52,757 bases of DNA from Flavobacterium sp. (GTDB lineage: Bacteria > Bacteroidota > Bacteroidia > Flavobacteriales > Flavobacteriaceae): assembly GCF_027531705.1 (NCBI RefSeq), contig NZ_JAPZSP010000045.1:1-52757 (forward strand), written 5' to 3'. Position 1 is the stretch's first letter. Every line of letters begins with the position of its first letter. The notes below the pieces were generated by a model. That model had not been told where the DNA came from. It saw nothing but the letters and a program-made list of their open reading frames with translations, and made no database searches. Shown here one piece after another: positions 7,810 to 15,912 of the stretch. A program made the position numbers and the translations under genes.

Positions 7810-8007
7810 TTATTTGTTGATAATCAATAAACATTGCCTTAATTCTGGCTTTTCCTGGGTAAAATTTAACAACCATTCTGTAAGTTGTTCTACTTCATAA
7901 GGCAAAAGCACTCTGACTGCTTTGTCTAATTCTTTGCAAAAAAGGATAGCATCAAAGCTTACTCTTTCAAGCACCGACTTAGTGTAGTCATAAATCAATC
8001 TTGACAT
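7810..8007 (-). CDS. Small conserved protein, paralogue B (65 aa)
   Basis: A 65-residue protein, MSRLIYDYTKSVLERVSFD..., closely related to the 70-residue protein encoded at 7373-7585; the conserved core runs from residue 4 to about 60. It has two Cys (CKEL and QCLL) that paralogue A only partly keeps. It is soluble and helical, with no recognised domain. It has its own terminator. The upstream 110 nt are A/T-rich, with no clear TAnnTTTG box. Conservation across two copies, and partial retention in a third, argues that it is a real gene. Confidence 0.7.
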   Translation of the reverse strand: MSRLIYDYTKSVLERVSFDAILFCKELDKAVRVLLPYEVEQLTEWLLNFTQEKPELRQCLLIINK

Positions 8008-8121
8008 AATTAGTTTTTAATTGGTTAGACTTTTAAATCTATGATTTAATAAGAACGTGAAAAGTATTTTTTTAGTATTTCAAAATTAAATTATTTTCAA
8101 ATACCAAATTCAAATAATAAG

Positions 8122-8784
8122 TTAAAATTTTGTAGCCCGCAACATTTCTCGCTTTCCAGGTGCTCCTGGTAATTTTTCAACTTTGAATCTACATTCTAAC
8201 ATAGCTCTTTTTATAGAGCCTCTACAGGCATAGGTTACTAAAACTCCATTTATTTTTAATGCTTTGTGCATTTTCTGAAAAATTTCGAGTGACCAAAGTT
8301 CAGGTTGCACTCTAAAACCAAAAGCATCAAAATAAATTAAATCAAAAGCATTTTCATCTGAAATATCTTGAAAAAATTGTTTACGCTTAGTTAATGAAAA
8401 ATTTGATGATATGGAATGTTTTTCTTCCCATGAAGATTGGTGCATTTTAGCAAAAACTTCTGTTTCTTCAGTTGCATTTAATTCGGAGACATAATTCATT
8501 TGTAAAGCTTCATTAGATAAAACTGGGTAAGCTTCTACTCCAACATAATCTATAGTTTGATTGTATTTTTTAGCTTCTAAATAAGTTATAAAAGCATTCA
8601 AACCTGTTCCAAAGCCAATTTCTAAAATAGAAATAGACTTTTCTTTAAACAATGAAAGCCCGCTTTTGATAAAAACATGATAAGCTTCTTGAATGGCGCC
8701 GTGTTTAGAATGATAACTTTCATCCCAATCGGGCAAGTGAATGGTCGTTGAACCATCGTTTGTAGTTAGGATTTCACGTTTCAA
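8122..8784 (-). CDS. mnmD: tRNA 5-methylaminomethyl-2-thiouridine methyltransferase MnmD
   Basis: A 220-residue SAM-dependent methyltransferase of the MnmD (DUF752) family. It methylates nm5(s2)U34 to mnm5(s2)U in tRNA and corresponds to the N-terminal half of E. coli MnmC. The N-terminus has the family pattern TTNDGSTTIHLPDWDESYHSKHGA. Rossmann motif I is LEIGFGTGLNAF (about 54-65). DLIYFDAFGF carries the conserved acidic/aromatic post-motif. The C-terminus has LPGAPGKREMLRA. The FAD oxidase half is absent, as is usual in Bacteroidota. It starts 2 nt after the haem lipoprotein gene stops, so it is last in a three-gene operon. Confidence 0.92.
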   Translation of the reverse strand: MKREILTTNDGSTTIHLPDWDESYHSKHGAIQEAYHVFIKSGLSLFKEKSISILEIGFGTGLNAFITYLEAKKYNQTIDYVGVEAYPVLSNEALQMNYVSELNATEETEVFAKMHQSSWEEKHSISSNFSLTKRKQFFQDISDENAFDLIYFDAFGFRVQPELWSLEIFQKMHKALKINGVLVTYACRGSIKRAMLECRFKVEKLPGAPGKREMLRATKF

Positions 8785-8786
8785 AA

Positions 8787-9221
8787 TTACTTGATGTATA
8801 ATTTTTTAATTCTCGGAATTGGTCCTCCACATTTTCCTTTATGACAAGTTATGCAAGCATCAACACCTTTATTGAAATTTTCTTTTACATTTTCAGATTC
8901 AGAATAAATCAATTGTTGGGCGTCGATATATTTCTTAGCATTTTCTTGAAAAAAAACGTCGTTATCGTTGCTAGTTGTAAACTTTGCCGAATATATTTTA
9001 TTGAAAAAATCAGGAAAAGTTCCAACTGAATCACCTTTTATAATTCTTAATCTCAATTGTTGATTGTGCGCATACATTTGCTCCATGAGCATTGCCATTT
9101 CTGACATTTCATACATTTTGAATTCTTTATCTTCGGTAGAACATGCTTCAGCATCTTCTTGCTTTTTCTGGCAAGAAAACAAAACTAAAATTGAAAATAA
9201 AACTACTGCTAATTGTTTCAT
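8787..9221 (-). CDS. Lipoprotein with a single CxxCH haem motif
   Basis: A 144-residue exported lipoprotein. The start is taken as ATG 9221; GTG 9227, which overlaps the previous stop, is also possible. The lipobox is VLFSC with acylated Cys17. The C-terminal motif CITCH (C123, C126, H127) is a c-type haem attachment site, followed by a second Cys in KGKCGGP. The middle is helical and Met-rich (MYEMSEMAMLMEQMY), a possible second axial-ligand region, as in small mono-haem cytochromes. The family name is not recognised. It is co-transcribed with a DUF4920 lipoprotein and mnmD. Confidence 0.65.
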   Translation of the reverse strand: MKQLAVVLFSILVLFSCQKKQEDAEACSTEDKEFKMYEMSEMAMLMEQMYAHNQQLRLRIIKGDSVGTFPDFFNKIYSAKFTTSNDNDVFFQENAKKYIDAQQLIYSESENVKENFNKGVDACITCHKGKCGGPIPRIKKLYIK

Positions 9222-9226
9222 CAACA

Positions 9227-9697
9227 CTATTTTTTGATTAAAACACCGTCGGCCATAAACGAATAATTGGTTTCTGGAGCAACAATACTATCAATAGACG
9301 CTTGCGATTTTCCAGCATCTTTGGCATATTCTTTTAAATCTTCAACAGAAGTTAACTCAACAAATGCTTTTCCATTTACAATAACTTCACTTTCGGCAGC
9401 GTTTAATGGAACAAAAAAGGCATAATCTTTAAACTTCACAAAAGCAGTTTGGTCATTTCCTAAATCTAAGTTCATCCAGCATCCTTTCTTTTGGCAAACA
9501 TCAACAATTTTGGTTGCTACTTTAACTTCAAGAGTATCAGTTTCTTTCATTGCTTTATACTTTTCAAGCAGTGTTTCTTTAGTAATGGCACCTTCGGCCG
9601 TTATTTTATCTCCAAATTCAGCATAAGAAACAGGTTTTTCTTTTTTACAACTTGCTAAAGCCATCATGATAATAGCAACATAAACTATTTTTTTCAT
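9227..9697 (-). CDS. DUF4920 domain-containing lipoprotein
   Basis: A 156-residue lipoprotein (lipobox ALASC, Cys17) with a DUF4920 domain, a small beta-rich family found in Bacteroidota. The centre has the conserved VATKIVDVCQKKGCWMNLDLG stretch, whose two Cys and adjacent Trp suggest metal or redox contact, and the end has YSFMADGVLIKK. It is first in the operon. A TAATTTTG box (9723-9730 minus) lies 26 nt upstream. Its function is unknown; the pairing with a haem-motif lipoprotein hints at periplasmic redox or metal handling. Confidence 0.82.
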   Translation of the reverse strand: MKKIVYVAIIMMALASCKKEKPVSYAEFGDKITAEGAITKETLLEKYKAMKETDTLEVKVATKIVDVCQKKGCWMNLDLGNDQTAFVKFKDYAFFVPLNAAESEVIVNGKAFVELTSVEDLKEYAKDAGKSQASIDSIVAPETNYSFMADGVLIKK

Positions 9698-9722
9698 TAG
9701 AATTATTGTTTTTAATTTTCTA

Positions 9723-9730
9723 CAAAATTA
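9723..9730 (-). promoter_or_regulatory. Candidate -7 element of the DUF4920-haem lipoprotein-mnmD operon
   Basis: TAATTTTG on the minus strand matches TAnnTTTG and is placed to start transcription about 20 nt before the ATG. There is no exact TTTG 19 nt upstream. The rest of the 240-bp divergent gap shows only a variant box (TAGTTTAG) towards ilvE. Confidence 0.4.
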
Positions 9731-9937
9731 ACTAGATAATTAGGATTTTTAACAACATTATATAATAAATTTTAGCAATTTAATAGAAGTTAAAAAAGTG
9801 AATAAATAAATTCTTTTGAATACAAAATCAATCCATTTTTTTATTAGTTTAGCAAAAACTAAATAATACCTGCTCTTTTATTGTAAATTATTGATTTTAA
9901 ATAAAATACAATCTCTAGCAGAAACTAAAAATCAATA

Positions 9938-11005
9938 ATGACTACACTAAACGCTAACGAAATCGATATAGTTAGAGTGAATTCTTCTAAAATCGACACT
10001 GTAGATTTCGAAAATCTTGCCTTCGGAAATATATTTACTGATCACATGTTACTATGTGATTATAAAGACGGAAAATGGCAAAAAGCAACTATAAAACCCT
10101 ACGAACCATTCATGATAGATCCTTCAGCAAAGGTTTTTCATTATGGTCAAGCCATTTTTGAAGGAATGAAAGCCTACAAAGATGAAAATGATGATGTGTG
10201 GTTGTTTAGACCTGATGAAAATTTTAAGCGTTTTAATAAATCAGCAACTAGAATGGCGATGCCAGAAGTTCCAGAAGAAATTTTTATTAATGGTTTAAAA
10301 ACAATTCTAGATATTGAGAGAAATTGGGTAAAAAAAGGTCTGGGAAACACACTTTACATTAGACCATTCATGATTGCGATCGGTTCTGGAGTAATTGCAC
10401 AACCTTCAACTCAATATAGATTTATGATAATTCTTTCGCCAGCCAAATCTTATTATTCTGGCGAAGTGAAAGTTATTATTGCCGAACATTACAGTCGTGC
10501 TGCCAATGGTGGAATTGGAGCTGCTAAAGCTGCTGGAAATTATTCAGCACAATTCTATCCAACTAAATTGGCAAACGAAAAAGGTTTTCAACAAATTATT
10601 TGGACAGACGATGCTACGCATACCAAACTAGAAGAAGCTGGAACAATGAATGTTTTCTTCAGAATAAACGATACCTTATATACAGCACCTACAAGCGAAA
10701 GAATTTTGGATGGTGTAACAAGAAAAAGTTTGATTGAACTAGCCAAACGTGACGGATTGGATGTAGAAGTTCGTTCAGTTCTTGTAGAAGAATTGGTAAA
10801 TGCTGCTAAAGATGGCAGTTTGAAAGAAATTTTCGGAGCAGGAACAGCAGCTGTTGTTAGTCCAATTGTAGCTTTCTCTTATCAAGGAACAGAATACCAA
10901 TTGCCTAAACTAGAAAAATCATTTGCTTTGCAGTTAAAAGAAGATTTAACCAAAATTCAATATAAACTGGCTGACGATACTTTTGGCTGGACGGTTAAAA
11001 TTTAA
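9938..11005 (+). CDS. ilvE: Branched-chain amino acid aminotransferase
   Basis: A 355-residue PLP-dependent fold-IV transaminase interconverting leucine, isoleucine and valine with their 2-oxo acids, using glutamate/2-oxoglutarate. HYGQAIFEGMKAY (68-80) is the BCAT substrate loop. The Schiff-base lysine is K197 in GGIGAAKAAGNYSAQ. EEAGTMNVFF and the C-terminal GAGTAAVVSPI bind the cofactor phosphate. The length matches the eukaryote-like BCAT subgroup. It is monocistronic, and no leader peptide or attenuator is visible in the 5' region. Confidence 0.95.
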   Translation: MTTLNANEIDIVRVNSSKIDTVDFENLAFGNIFTDHMLLCDYKDGKWQKATIKPYEPFMIDPSAKVFHYGQAIFEGMKAYKDENDDVWLFRPDENFKRFNKSATRMAMPEVPEEIFINGLKTILDIERNWVKKGLGNTLYIRPFMIAIGSGVIAQPSTQYRFMIILSPAKSYYSGEVKVIIAEHYSRAANGGIGAAKAAGNYSAQFYPTKLANEKGFQQIIWTDDATHTKLEEAGTMNVFFRINDTLYTAPTSERILDGVTRKSLIELAKRDGLDVEVRSVLVEELVNAAKDGSLKEIFGAGTAAVVSPIVAFSYQGTEYQLPKLEKSFALQLKEDLTKIQYKLADDTFGWTVKI

Positions 11006-11030
11006 GTTTTCAGTCGCAGTTATCAGTAAA
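11006..11030 (+). repeat. CAGTCGCAGT-type repeat directly after ilvE
   Basis: Immediately after the ilvE stop the sequence reads AGTTTTCAGTCGCAGTTATC. The same CAGTCGCAGTT string appears in the other orientation right after the MazG-like gene (12493-12531). The remaining 180 nt to the kinase gene hold only a weak 7-bp hairpin (11059-11083) without a T run. Confidence 0.45.
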
Positions 11031-11212
11031 ATTATAGTTTTGGTTATTCTGGCACTGACGTAATTTGTTTACTGTCAATTACGAACATAAACAAAACTTT
11101 GATTAACAAAACGTATTATAAAAAACCTAGGTCTAGCAATTTCTTGTAACTGCTGTTATTCCTAGTCCTTAATATTTTCTTTTTCTAACAATTTTAAGTT
11201 GTCAAATAATGA

Positions 11213-12415
11213 TTACTTTTCTAGAGTAAAATAAAACCTTGCTCCAGCACCAAGTTCCGATTCAATATTAATAGTACCTCCTAAAGCCACAATTATTTTT
11301 TTTACTGTTGCCAAACCTATTCCATTGCCACGCTGTCCGAATTTGTCTTCGTGTGCAAGAACTTTAAAGATTTGAAATACTTTATCCTGATTTTCTTTAG
11401 AAATACCCGTACCATTGTCTTTTATAGAAATAATATATTTAGAATCATCTTCTTTTATTTCTATCTCTATTTCAGTTTTTGGCTTATCATTGTATTTAAT
11501 TGAATTTGAGACCAGATTGATAAAAATTTGTTCTATTGCTGTTCTATTCGTAAAAATTGTATCTAAAGACGACTTTAAGGTAATTTCAAAATTATTTTCA
11601 AAATGAAAAAGACCTTTAATATCCTTTACTAATTCCGTTAAATTTACTTCAACTTTATCCTCTTTAAGTATTGTATTGGATTTGCTATATTCAAGTAATC
11701 CATCTATTAATTTTCTTAATTTTGCAGAAGAGAAGGCGATTAATTCAATTAATTCTCGACCGTCTTCCTCTAATTTTTCACCGTATGAATTTAAAAATAA
11801 ATTAGTAATTGATGAAATATTATTCAATGGTGATTTTAAATCGTGCGCAGCGATAAAGGCAAAACTCTCCAATTCTTGGTTTATTTGTTCAACATCTTCC
11901 AAAGCTTGTTCTAATCGAGCTTTAGTTTTTCTTAACTCTAGCAAATTCATCACTTGATTTGCTAAGGCTTTTAAGGCGTGTATTTGAGTTTGACTTAATA
12001 ATTTTGGTTTATTGTCAATTACACATAAAGTTCCAATGGGCAAATTATTTTCGCCAACCAAAGGAACTCCAGCATAAAAAATTATATTTGGTTCTCCTGT
12101 AACCAATGGATTATCAAAAAAACGTTCGTCTTTTCTTGCGTCCTGAATGATAAAAATATCGTTTGGGTCAATTATTGCGTGAGCACAAAAAGCGTAATCT
12201 TTTGTAGTTTCAGACACATTTAACCCGTGATGGGATTTAAACCATTGCCGTTTAGAATCAATTAGACTGACAAGCGAAATAGGCGTATTACATATTTCAG
12301 AAGCGATAGCGGTTATGTTATCATAATCAATCTCAGGTAAGGTATCTAAGATTGAATACGATTCTAAGAGTTTAAGTCTTTCACTTTCATGTTTGTGCTT
12401 TTCTGATATTTTCAT
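11213..12415 (-). CDS. Soluble GAF-domain sensor histidine kinase
   Basis: A 400-residue cytosolic kinase. The N-terminal GAF domain spans about 20-160 (SLVSLIDSKRQWFKSHHGL, CAHAIIDPNDIFIIQDA, AGVPLVGENNLPIGTLCVID). A coiled-coil linker (160-185) leads to a HisKA domain with phospho-acceptor H191 in FAFIAAHDLKSPLNNI. The HATPase domain has N-box N300/N304, G1 DNGTG (333-337) and G2 GNGIGLA (363-369). There is no transmembrane segment and no receiver domain, so the input is intracellular and the partner regulator is not adjacent. GAF-HisKA proteins of this phytochrome-like type are common orphan kinases in Flavobacterium. Confidence 0.9.
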   Translation of the reverse strand: MKISEKHKHESERLKLLESYSILDTLPEIDYDNITAIASEICNTPISLVSLIDSKRQWFKSHHGLNVSETTKDYAFCAHAIIDPNDIFIIQDARKDERFFDNPLVTGEPNIIFYAGVPLVGENNLPIGTLCVIDNKPKLLSQTQIHALKALANQVMNLLELRKTKARLEQALEDVEQINQELESFAFIAAHDLKSPLNNISSITNLFLNSYGEKLEEDGRELIELIAFSSAKLRKLIDGLLEYSKSNTILKEDKVEVNLTELVKDIKGLFHFENNFEITLKSSLDTIFTNRTAIEQIFINLVSNSIKYNDKPKTEIEIEIKEDDSKYIISIKDNGTGISKENQDKVFQIFKVLAHEDKFGQRGNGIGLATVKKIIVALGGTINIESELGAGARFYFTLEK

Positions 12416-12492
12416 TTAATATATTTTGTCTTAAAAATTGCATTAAGTTATTGAATTCGTCCTCTCTGAGTATGTATTAGGCATAACACACT

Positions 12493-12531
12493 GCTAACTG
12501 AGACTGTAAACTGAGACTGTAAACTGCGACT
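12493..12531 (-). repeat. 13-nt tandem repeat after the MazG-like gene
   Basis: On the minus strand, directly at the stop codon, three units of about 13 nt occur: CAGTTTACAGTCT, CAGTTTACAGTCT, CAGTTAGCAGTGT, preceded by AGTCG. The string is related to the one after ilvE (11006-11030). Confidence 0.55.
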
Positions 12532-12913
12532 ACTTCAAAATCTCATCAAAATTAGGTTTGAAATAATTTGGCCCTTTCATTACTTTTCCATCTTCTCTAT
12601 AAATTGGCTGTCCGTCTTCGCCAAGTTTACTCATGTTGCTTCTTTGAATTTCGTTGAAAACAGCTTCAATTTTATCTTGTAAACCGTGTTCAATAATTGT
12701 TCCGCATAAAATATATAACATATCACCAAGTGCATCGGCGACTTCTACAATATCATTATTTTGAACTGCTTCCAAGTATTCTTCATTTTCTTCTTTCATT
12801 AGGTTATAACGAAGTAAATTTTTTTGCTCCCCCAAATCGGCTTTCATTGTTTCGCTATATCCAAGTTTATAGGCTGTGTGAAATTCTTTGACAGCGTTAA
12901 GTTTATTTTGCAT
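12530..12913 (-). CDS. MazG-like nucleoside triphosphate pyrophosphohydrolase
   Basis: A 127-residue all-alpha NTP pyrophosphatase of the MazG/phosphoribosyl-ATP diphosphatase-like superfamily. It probably cleaves non-canonical or excess (d)NTPs to the monophosphate. The metal-binding pattern is EENEEYLEA (EExxE), followed by EVADALGDMLYILCG (ExxD). The ATG at 12913 (MQNKLNAVKEFHTA) is the start; the reading frame stays open 48 codons further upstream, but that stretch is low-complexity A/T and overlaps the divergent gene. It faces a small membrane protein gene on the other strand. Confidence 0.85.
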   Translation of the reverse strand: MQNKLNAVKEFHTAYKLGYSETMKADLGEQKNLLRYNLMKEENEEYLEAVQNNDIVEVADALGDMLYILCGTIIEHGLQDKIEAVFNEIQRSNMSKLGEDGQPIYREDGKVMKGPNYFKPNFDEILK

Positions 12914-12992
12914 ACTATTGTTTTTTTTGAAGATGCAAAATACATTTTTTTGATAATAAATAAGTATTTTTACGCAAAATTTTAAAGAAAAT

Positions 12993-13181
12993 ATGTTTAG
13001 CACTGGACAATTAATTTTTGCAGGTTTATTTGTGATAGCATTCATAATTGCTTCCATTTTTGTTTATAGAAAAGACGCTTCCATGCATCAATTTTTCTAT
13101 AAAGGAAGTTATAAAGTACTACTTGCATTCATCCTTTTTATTGGGATTCTTTTTGTAATTAAAGTTTTTATGAAAAGATAA
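12993..13181 (+). CDS. Small two-helix membrane protein
   Basis: A 62-residue protein with two transmembrane helices (about 5-24 and 42-59) separated by a polar loop, YRKDASMHQFFYKGSYK. It starts 20 nt after a variant -7 box (TATTTTTA, 12965-12972). It resembles short conserved inner-membrane proteins of flavobacteria; there is no catalytic motif and no named family. It is oriented with the downstream SRPBCC gene but separated from it by 72 nt. Confidence 0.7.
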   Translation: MFSTGQLIFAGLFVIAFIIASIFVYRKDASMHQFFYKGSYKVLLAFILFIGILFVIKVFMKR

Positions 13182-13253
13182 AAAAACATCTATTATTCTT
13201 TACATTTTAACAATTTTATCATAAGTTTACATTCTTATATTTTAGCCTACTAA

Positions 13254-14417
13254 ATGAGAATTTTAAAATATTTATTCCTACTCCTATTACTTGCTGCATT
13301 TGCAATGAGTGTGTTTTTTGCAACTCAAAAAGGTAACTATGATGTTACAAGAAGTAGAATAATTAATTCTCCAAGAGTCACTTTATACAACTACATAAAC
13401 GATTATAAAAACTGGGAATACTTTTATAATCCCTCCGAAAATGGAGCAAAAACCGATTATATTTTTCCAAAAAACACAATTGGAAAAGGTGCTTCTTTTG
13501 CATGGAAAAACGAAGATGATTCTGGTAGTTTTACTACAACTGATACCAAAGAAAATAAAACTATTACTCAAAAAATAGTTTTTAACAATTCAGAATCAGA
13601 AGTTTACTGGACTTTTAAAGATACTCTTGGAAAAACAAAAGTTACCTGGAGAAGCAAAGGTGTTATGCCTTTTGTATTCAAAATTTACACTATGCTAAAT
13701 GGTGGTCCAGATAAAATTTTGGGCAAAATGTATGAGAAAAGTCTAGCTACAATTGACAATTCTTTGCATCAAGAAATTAGTACTTACGATATTGTTGTAA
13801 ACGGAAAAGTTACCAAAATGGGCAACAATTATGCTTATTATCCAATCAATAGTAAGATTTCAAATATTACCAAAAACTTCAGAGCGATTCTGCCAAAAAT
13901 TGAGAAGTTTTTGCAAAAAAATAATATTGAGTCAAAAGGCAAACCTTATATTTTATTCAATAAATATGATGTTGCCAACGATTTTACAAATTTTTGGGTT
14001 TGTATTGACTTAAAAGAAGAATTTATAACTGGTCCAGAAAGTGAAGTTTTGACTGGAAAATCAGAAGCTTTTCAAGCGGTAAAAGCAACGTTAACTGGTG
14101 ATTATTCTCATTTGGATGAAACCTATTCCAAAATTGAAGAATACCTATTGCAAAAAGGTCTTAAACAAGATTTTTCACAACCGTTTATCGAATTATATCT
14201 TAAATCTTTAGTTGAAGAAAAGAAATCATCTCAATGGAAAACAGTAATTTACATTCCAATTTTGATTCCAAAAAAAGTAGATTATTCAAATTACATTCCT
14301 AAAGCTAAAACAGAAAGAAGAGTCATAAGTCCAGTTTCTGATATTAAGCAAGTAGAACCAACTCAAAACGATGTTGAAAAATCTATTGTAATTCCAGATT
14401 TGAATCGCCCTCAATAA
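13254..14417 (+). CDS. SRPBCC + GyrI-like effector-binding domain protein
   Basis: A 387-residue protein with an N-terminal membrane anchor or signal (1-24). A SRPBCC/polyketide-cyclase fold follows (about 30-165; DVTRSRIINSPRVTLYNYINDYKNWEYFYNP, ending MPFVFKIYTMLNGG). The second domain (about 175-330) is a GyrI-like/AraC effector-binding small-molecule domain (NNYAYYP, FNKYDVANDFTNFWVCI, VKATLTGDYSHLDETYSKI, PFIELYLKS). No DNA-binding domain is present, so it is a ligand-binding envelope protein rather than a regulator. The tail of about 40 residues is low in structure. The ligand is unknown. Confidence 0.82.
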   Translation: MRILKYLFLLLLLAAFAMSVFFATQKGNYDVTRSRIINSPRVTLYNYINDYKNWEYFYNPSENGAKTDYIFPKNTIGKGASFAWKNEDDSGSFTTTDTKENKTITQKIVFNNSESEVYWTFKDTLGKTKVTWRSKGVMPFVFKIYTMLNGGPDKILGKMYEKSLATIDNSLHQEISTYDIVVNGKVTKMGNNYAYYPINSKISNITKNFRAILPKIEKFLQKNNIESKGKPYILFNKYDVANDFTNFWVCIDLKEEFITGPESEVLTGKSEAFQAVKATLTGDYSHLDETYSKIEEYLLQKGLKQDFSQPFIELYLKSLVEEKKSSQWKTVIYIPILIPKKVDYSNYIPKAKTERRVISPVSDIKQVEPTQNDVEKSIVIPDLNRPQ

Positions 14418-14481
14418 AATAGTTTTGCAAATTAAACCTATTGTCTTTTTTATAGTCTAAATGCTATAAAGTAATCTTACC

Positions 14482-15024
14482 TTGCAAGAAGAAAAAGAAT
14501 TTATAGCCGAATTATTGAATCCCAAAACGCAAAATCAGGCGTTTCAAAAACTCTTGCACCATTACCAAAAACCTTTGTACAATCATATTAGAAACATTGT
14601 TCTAAATCATGATGATACTGATGATGTTTTGCAAAATACGTTTATCAAAATATTTCAAAATTTGAAAAACTTCAAAGGTGAAAGCAAATTATTTTCGTGG
14701 ATTTACCGAATTGCAACTAACGAAGCTATTACTTTTATCAACAACAAAGCCAAACGAAATGGTACAACTAGCGAAGCTTTGCAAACAAAAATTGTAGAGA
14801 ATTTGCAATCAGATGTTTATTTTGATGGAAATGAAATTCAATTAAAGTTGCAAAAAGCCATTAACTTATTGCCCGAAAAACAACAATTAATCTTCAAGAT
14901 GAAATATTTTGAAGAACTAAAATATGAAAACATTTCTGAAATTTTGGGTACTTCTGTTGGTGGTTTGAAAGCATCTTACCATCACGCGGTGAAAAAAATT
15001 GAAGATTATATGAAATCTAATTAA
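14482..15024 (+). CDS. ECF RNA polymerase sigma factor (second)
   Basis: A 180-residue ECF sigma factor. Region 2 has DTDDVLQNTFIKIFQNLKNFKGESKLFSWIYRIATNEAITFIN (about 45-90). Region 4 has LPEKQQLIFKMKYFEELKYENISEILGTSVGGLKASYHHAVKKIE (about 130-177). The start is TTG at 14482. It is first in a three-gene operon with a membrane-anchored small protein and a Spy-like 'sensor of ECF sigma factor', a gene set recurrent in Flavobacteriaceae. No clear ECF promoter with standard spacing is seen upstream. Confidence 0.92.
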   Translation: MQEEKEFIAELLNPKTQNQAFQKLLHHYQKPLYNHIRNIVLNHDDTDDVLQNTFIKIFQNLKNFKGESKLFSWIYRIATNEAITFINNKAKRNGTTSEALQTKIVENLQSDVYFDGNEIQLKLQKAINLLPEKQQLIFKMKYFEELKYENISEILGTSVGGLKASYHHAVKKIEDYMKSN

Positions 15025-15048
15025 ACTTTTTACCAAAAATAAAGTCTA

Positions 15049-15462
15049 ATGAATATGAAGAATTTTAACTTAGAAAACGAACCCAAAATAGAAACAGGAT
15101 TTACTATTCCTGAAAACTATTTCAATGATTTTTCCGAAAGAGTAATGCAACAATTACCATCAGAAAAACCAAAGGTGATTTCGTTATATCAATCCAATAA
15201 AAATTGGTTTTTGACTGCTGCAGCAATTCTAATTGTTTCCTTTACAATTCCAACTTTTTATTTATTACAAAACAATTCAAACGAACTAAACACTTCAGAA
15301 TTAGAATCCTACATACTAGATCATTCAACCGTTTCGCAAGATGATATTGTTGATTTATTAAATGAAAACGATTTAAAAGAAATGAATGTTGACTATAATT
15401 TAGAAGACATTTCATCAGAAGTAATTGACCTAGAAAACATCGACTTAGAACAAAACTTATAA
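15049..15462 (+). CDS. Probable anti-sigma-like membrane protein
   Basis: A 137-residue protein with one transmembrane helix (about 50-70, FLTAAAILIVSFTIPTFYLL), a short cytoplasmic N-terminus with the pattern GFTIPENYFNDFSERVMQQL, and an acidic extracytoplasmic tail. GF-xPENYF-x(3)-S motifs are common in the small membrane proteins that follow ECF genes in Bacteroidota. The function as anti-sigma partner is inferred from topology and from its place between the sigma factor and the sensor gene. Confidence 0.68.
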   Translation: MNMKNFNLENEPKIETGFTIPENYFNDFSERVMQQLPSEKPKVISLYQSNKNWFLTAAAILIVSFTIPTFYLLQNNSNELNTSELESYILDHSTVSQDDIVDLLNENDLKEMNVDYNLEDISSEVIDLENIDLEQNL

Positions 15463-15471
15463 TAGAATATC

Positions 15472-15912
15472 ATGAAAAAAATAAATTTAATTACCGTAAT
15501 TGCTTTTTTGATTTCAGCTTTGACATTTGCACAAGGTGGAAAATTTAGAGATCAAATTAAAGCTTCAAAAGTAGCATTTATAACCAATGAGCTAAACTTG
15601 ACAACCACTGAAGCAGAAAAATTTTGGCCTCTTTACAACACTTTTGATGACAAGCAAAGAGAAATTAAAAAAGAAAAAATAAAAGGTTATAGGAATCGTT
15701 TAGATGATTCAGAAGATAAATTGACCGAAAAAGAAGCCGCTACAGCTTTAACTCAAATGGAAAAAACGGAAGATGAATTGCACCAATTGAGAAAAAAATT
15801 TATTACTGATTTGAAAGGAGTTTTACCTGCAACAAAAATCTTGAAGCTTAAAAAAGCAGACGAAGATTTCAATAGAAAATTATTGAAACAGTATAAAAAT
15901 AAGCGTGATTAG
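15472..15912 (+). CDS. Spy/CpxP-like 'sensor of ECF-type sigma factor'
   Basis: A 146-residue periplasmic helical protein with signal peptide MKKINLITVIAFLISALTFAQ. The pattern FITNELNLTTTEAEKFWPLYNTFDDKQREIKKEK is the LTxxQ-like signature of Spy/CpxP-type chaperone sensors, here in the form annotated in flavobacteria as a sensor of ECF sigma factor. It lies 9 nt after the anti-sigma-like gene. It overlaps the convergent BNR-type gene by 4 nt at the 3' end. Confidence 0.8.
   Translation: MKKINLITVIAFLISALTFAQGGKFRDQIKASKVAFITNELNLTTTEAEKFWPLYNTFDDKQREIKKEKIKGYRNRLDDSEDKLTEKEAATALTQMEKTEDELHQLRKKFITDLKGVLPATKILKLKKADEDFNRKLLKQYKNKRD

Noticed and set aside
11059..11083. Hairpin CGTAATT / AATTACG after ilvE as a terminator
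   Set aside because: Only a 7-bp A/T-rich stem with an 11-nt loop and no T run.
12914..13057. Upstream extension of the MazG-like protein by 48 residues
   Set aside because: The extension is low-complexity, lies over the divergent gene's start, and family members begin at the MQNKL-type position.
14426..14445. ECF promoter before the second sigma gene (TGCAA ... GTC)
   Set aside because: The spacing is only 12 nt, too short for a -35/-10 pair of this class.
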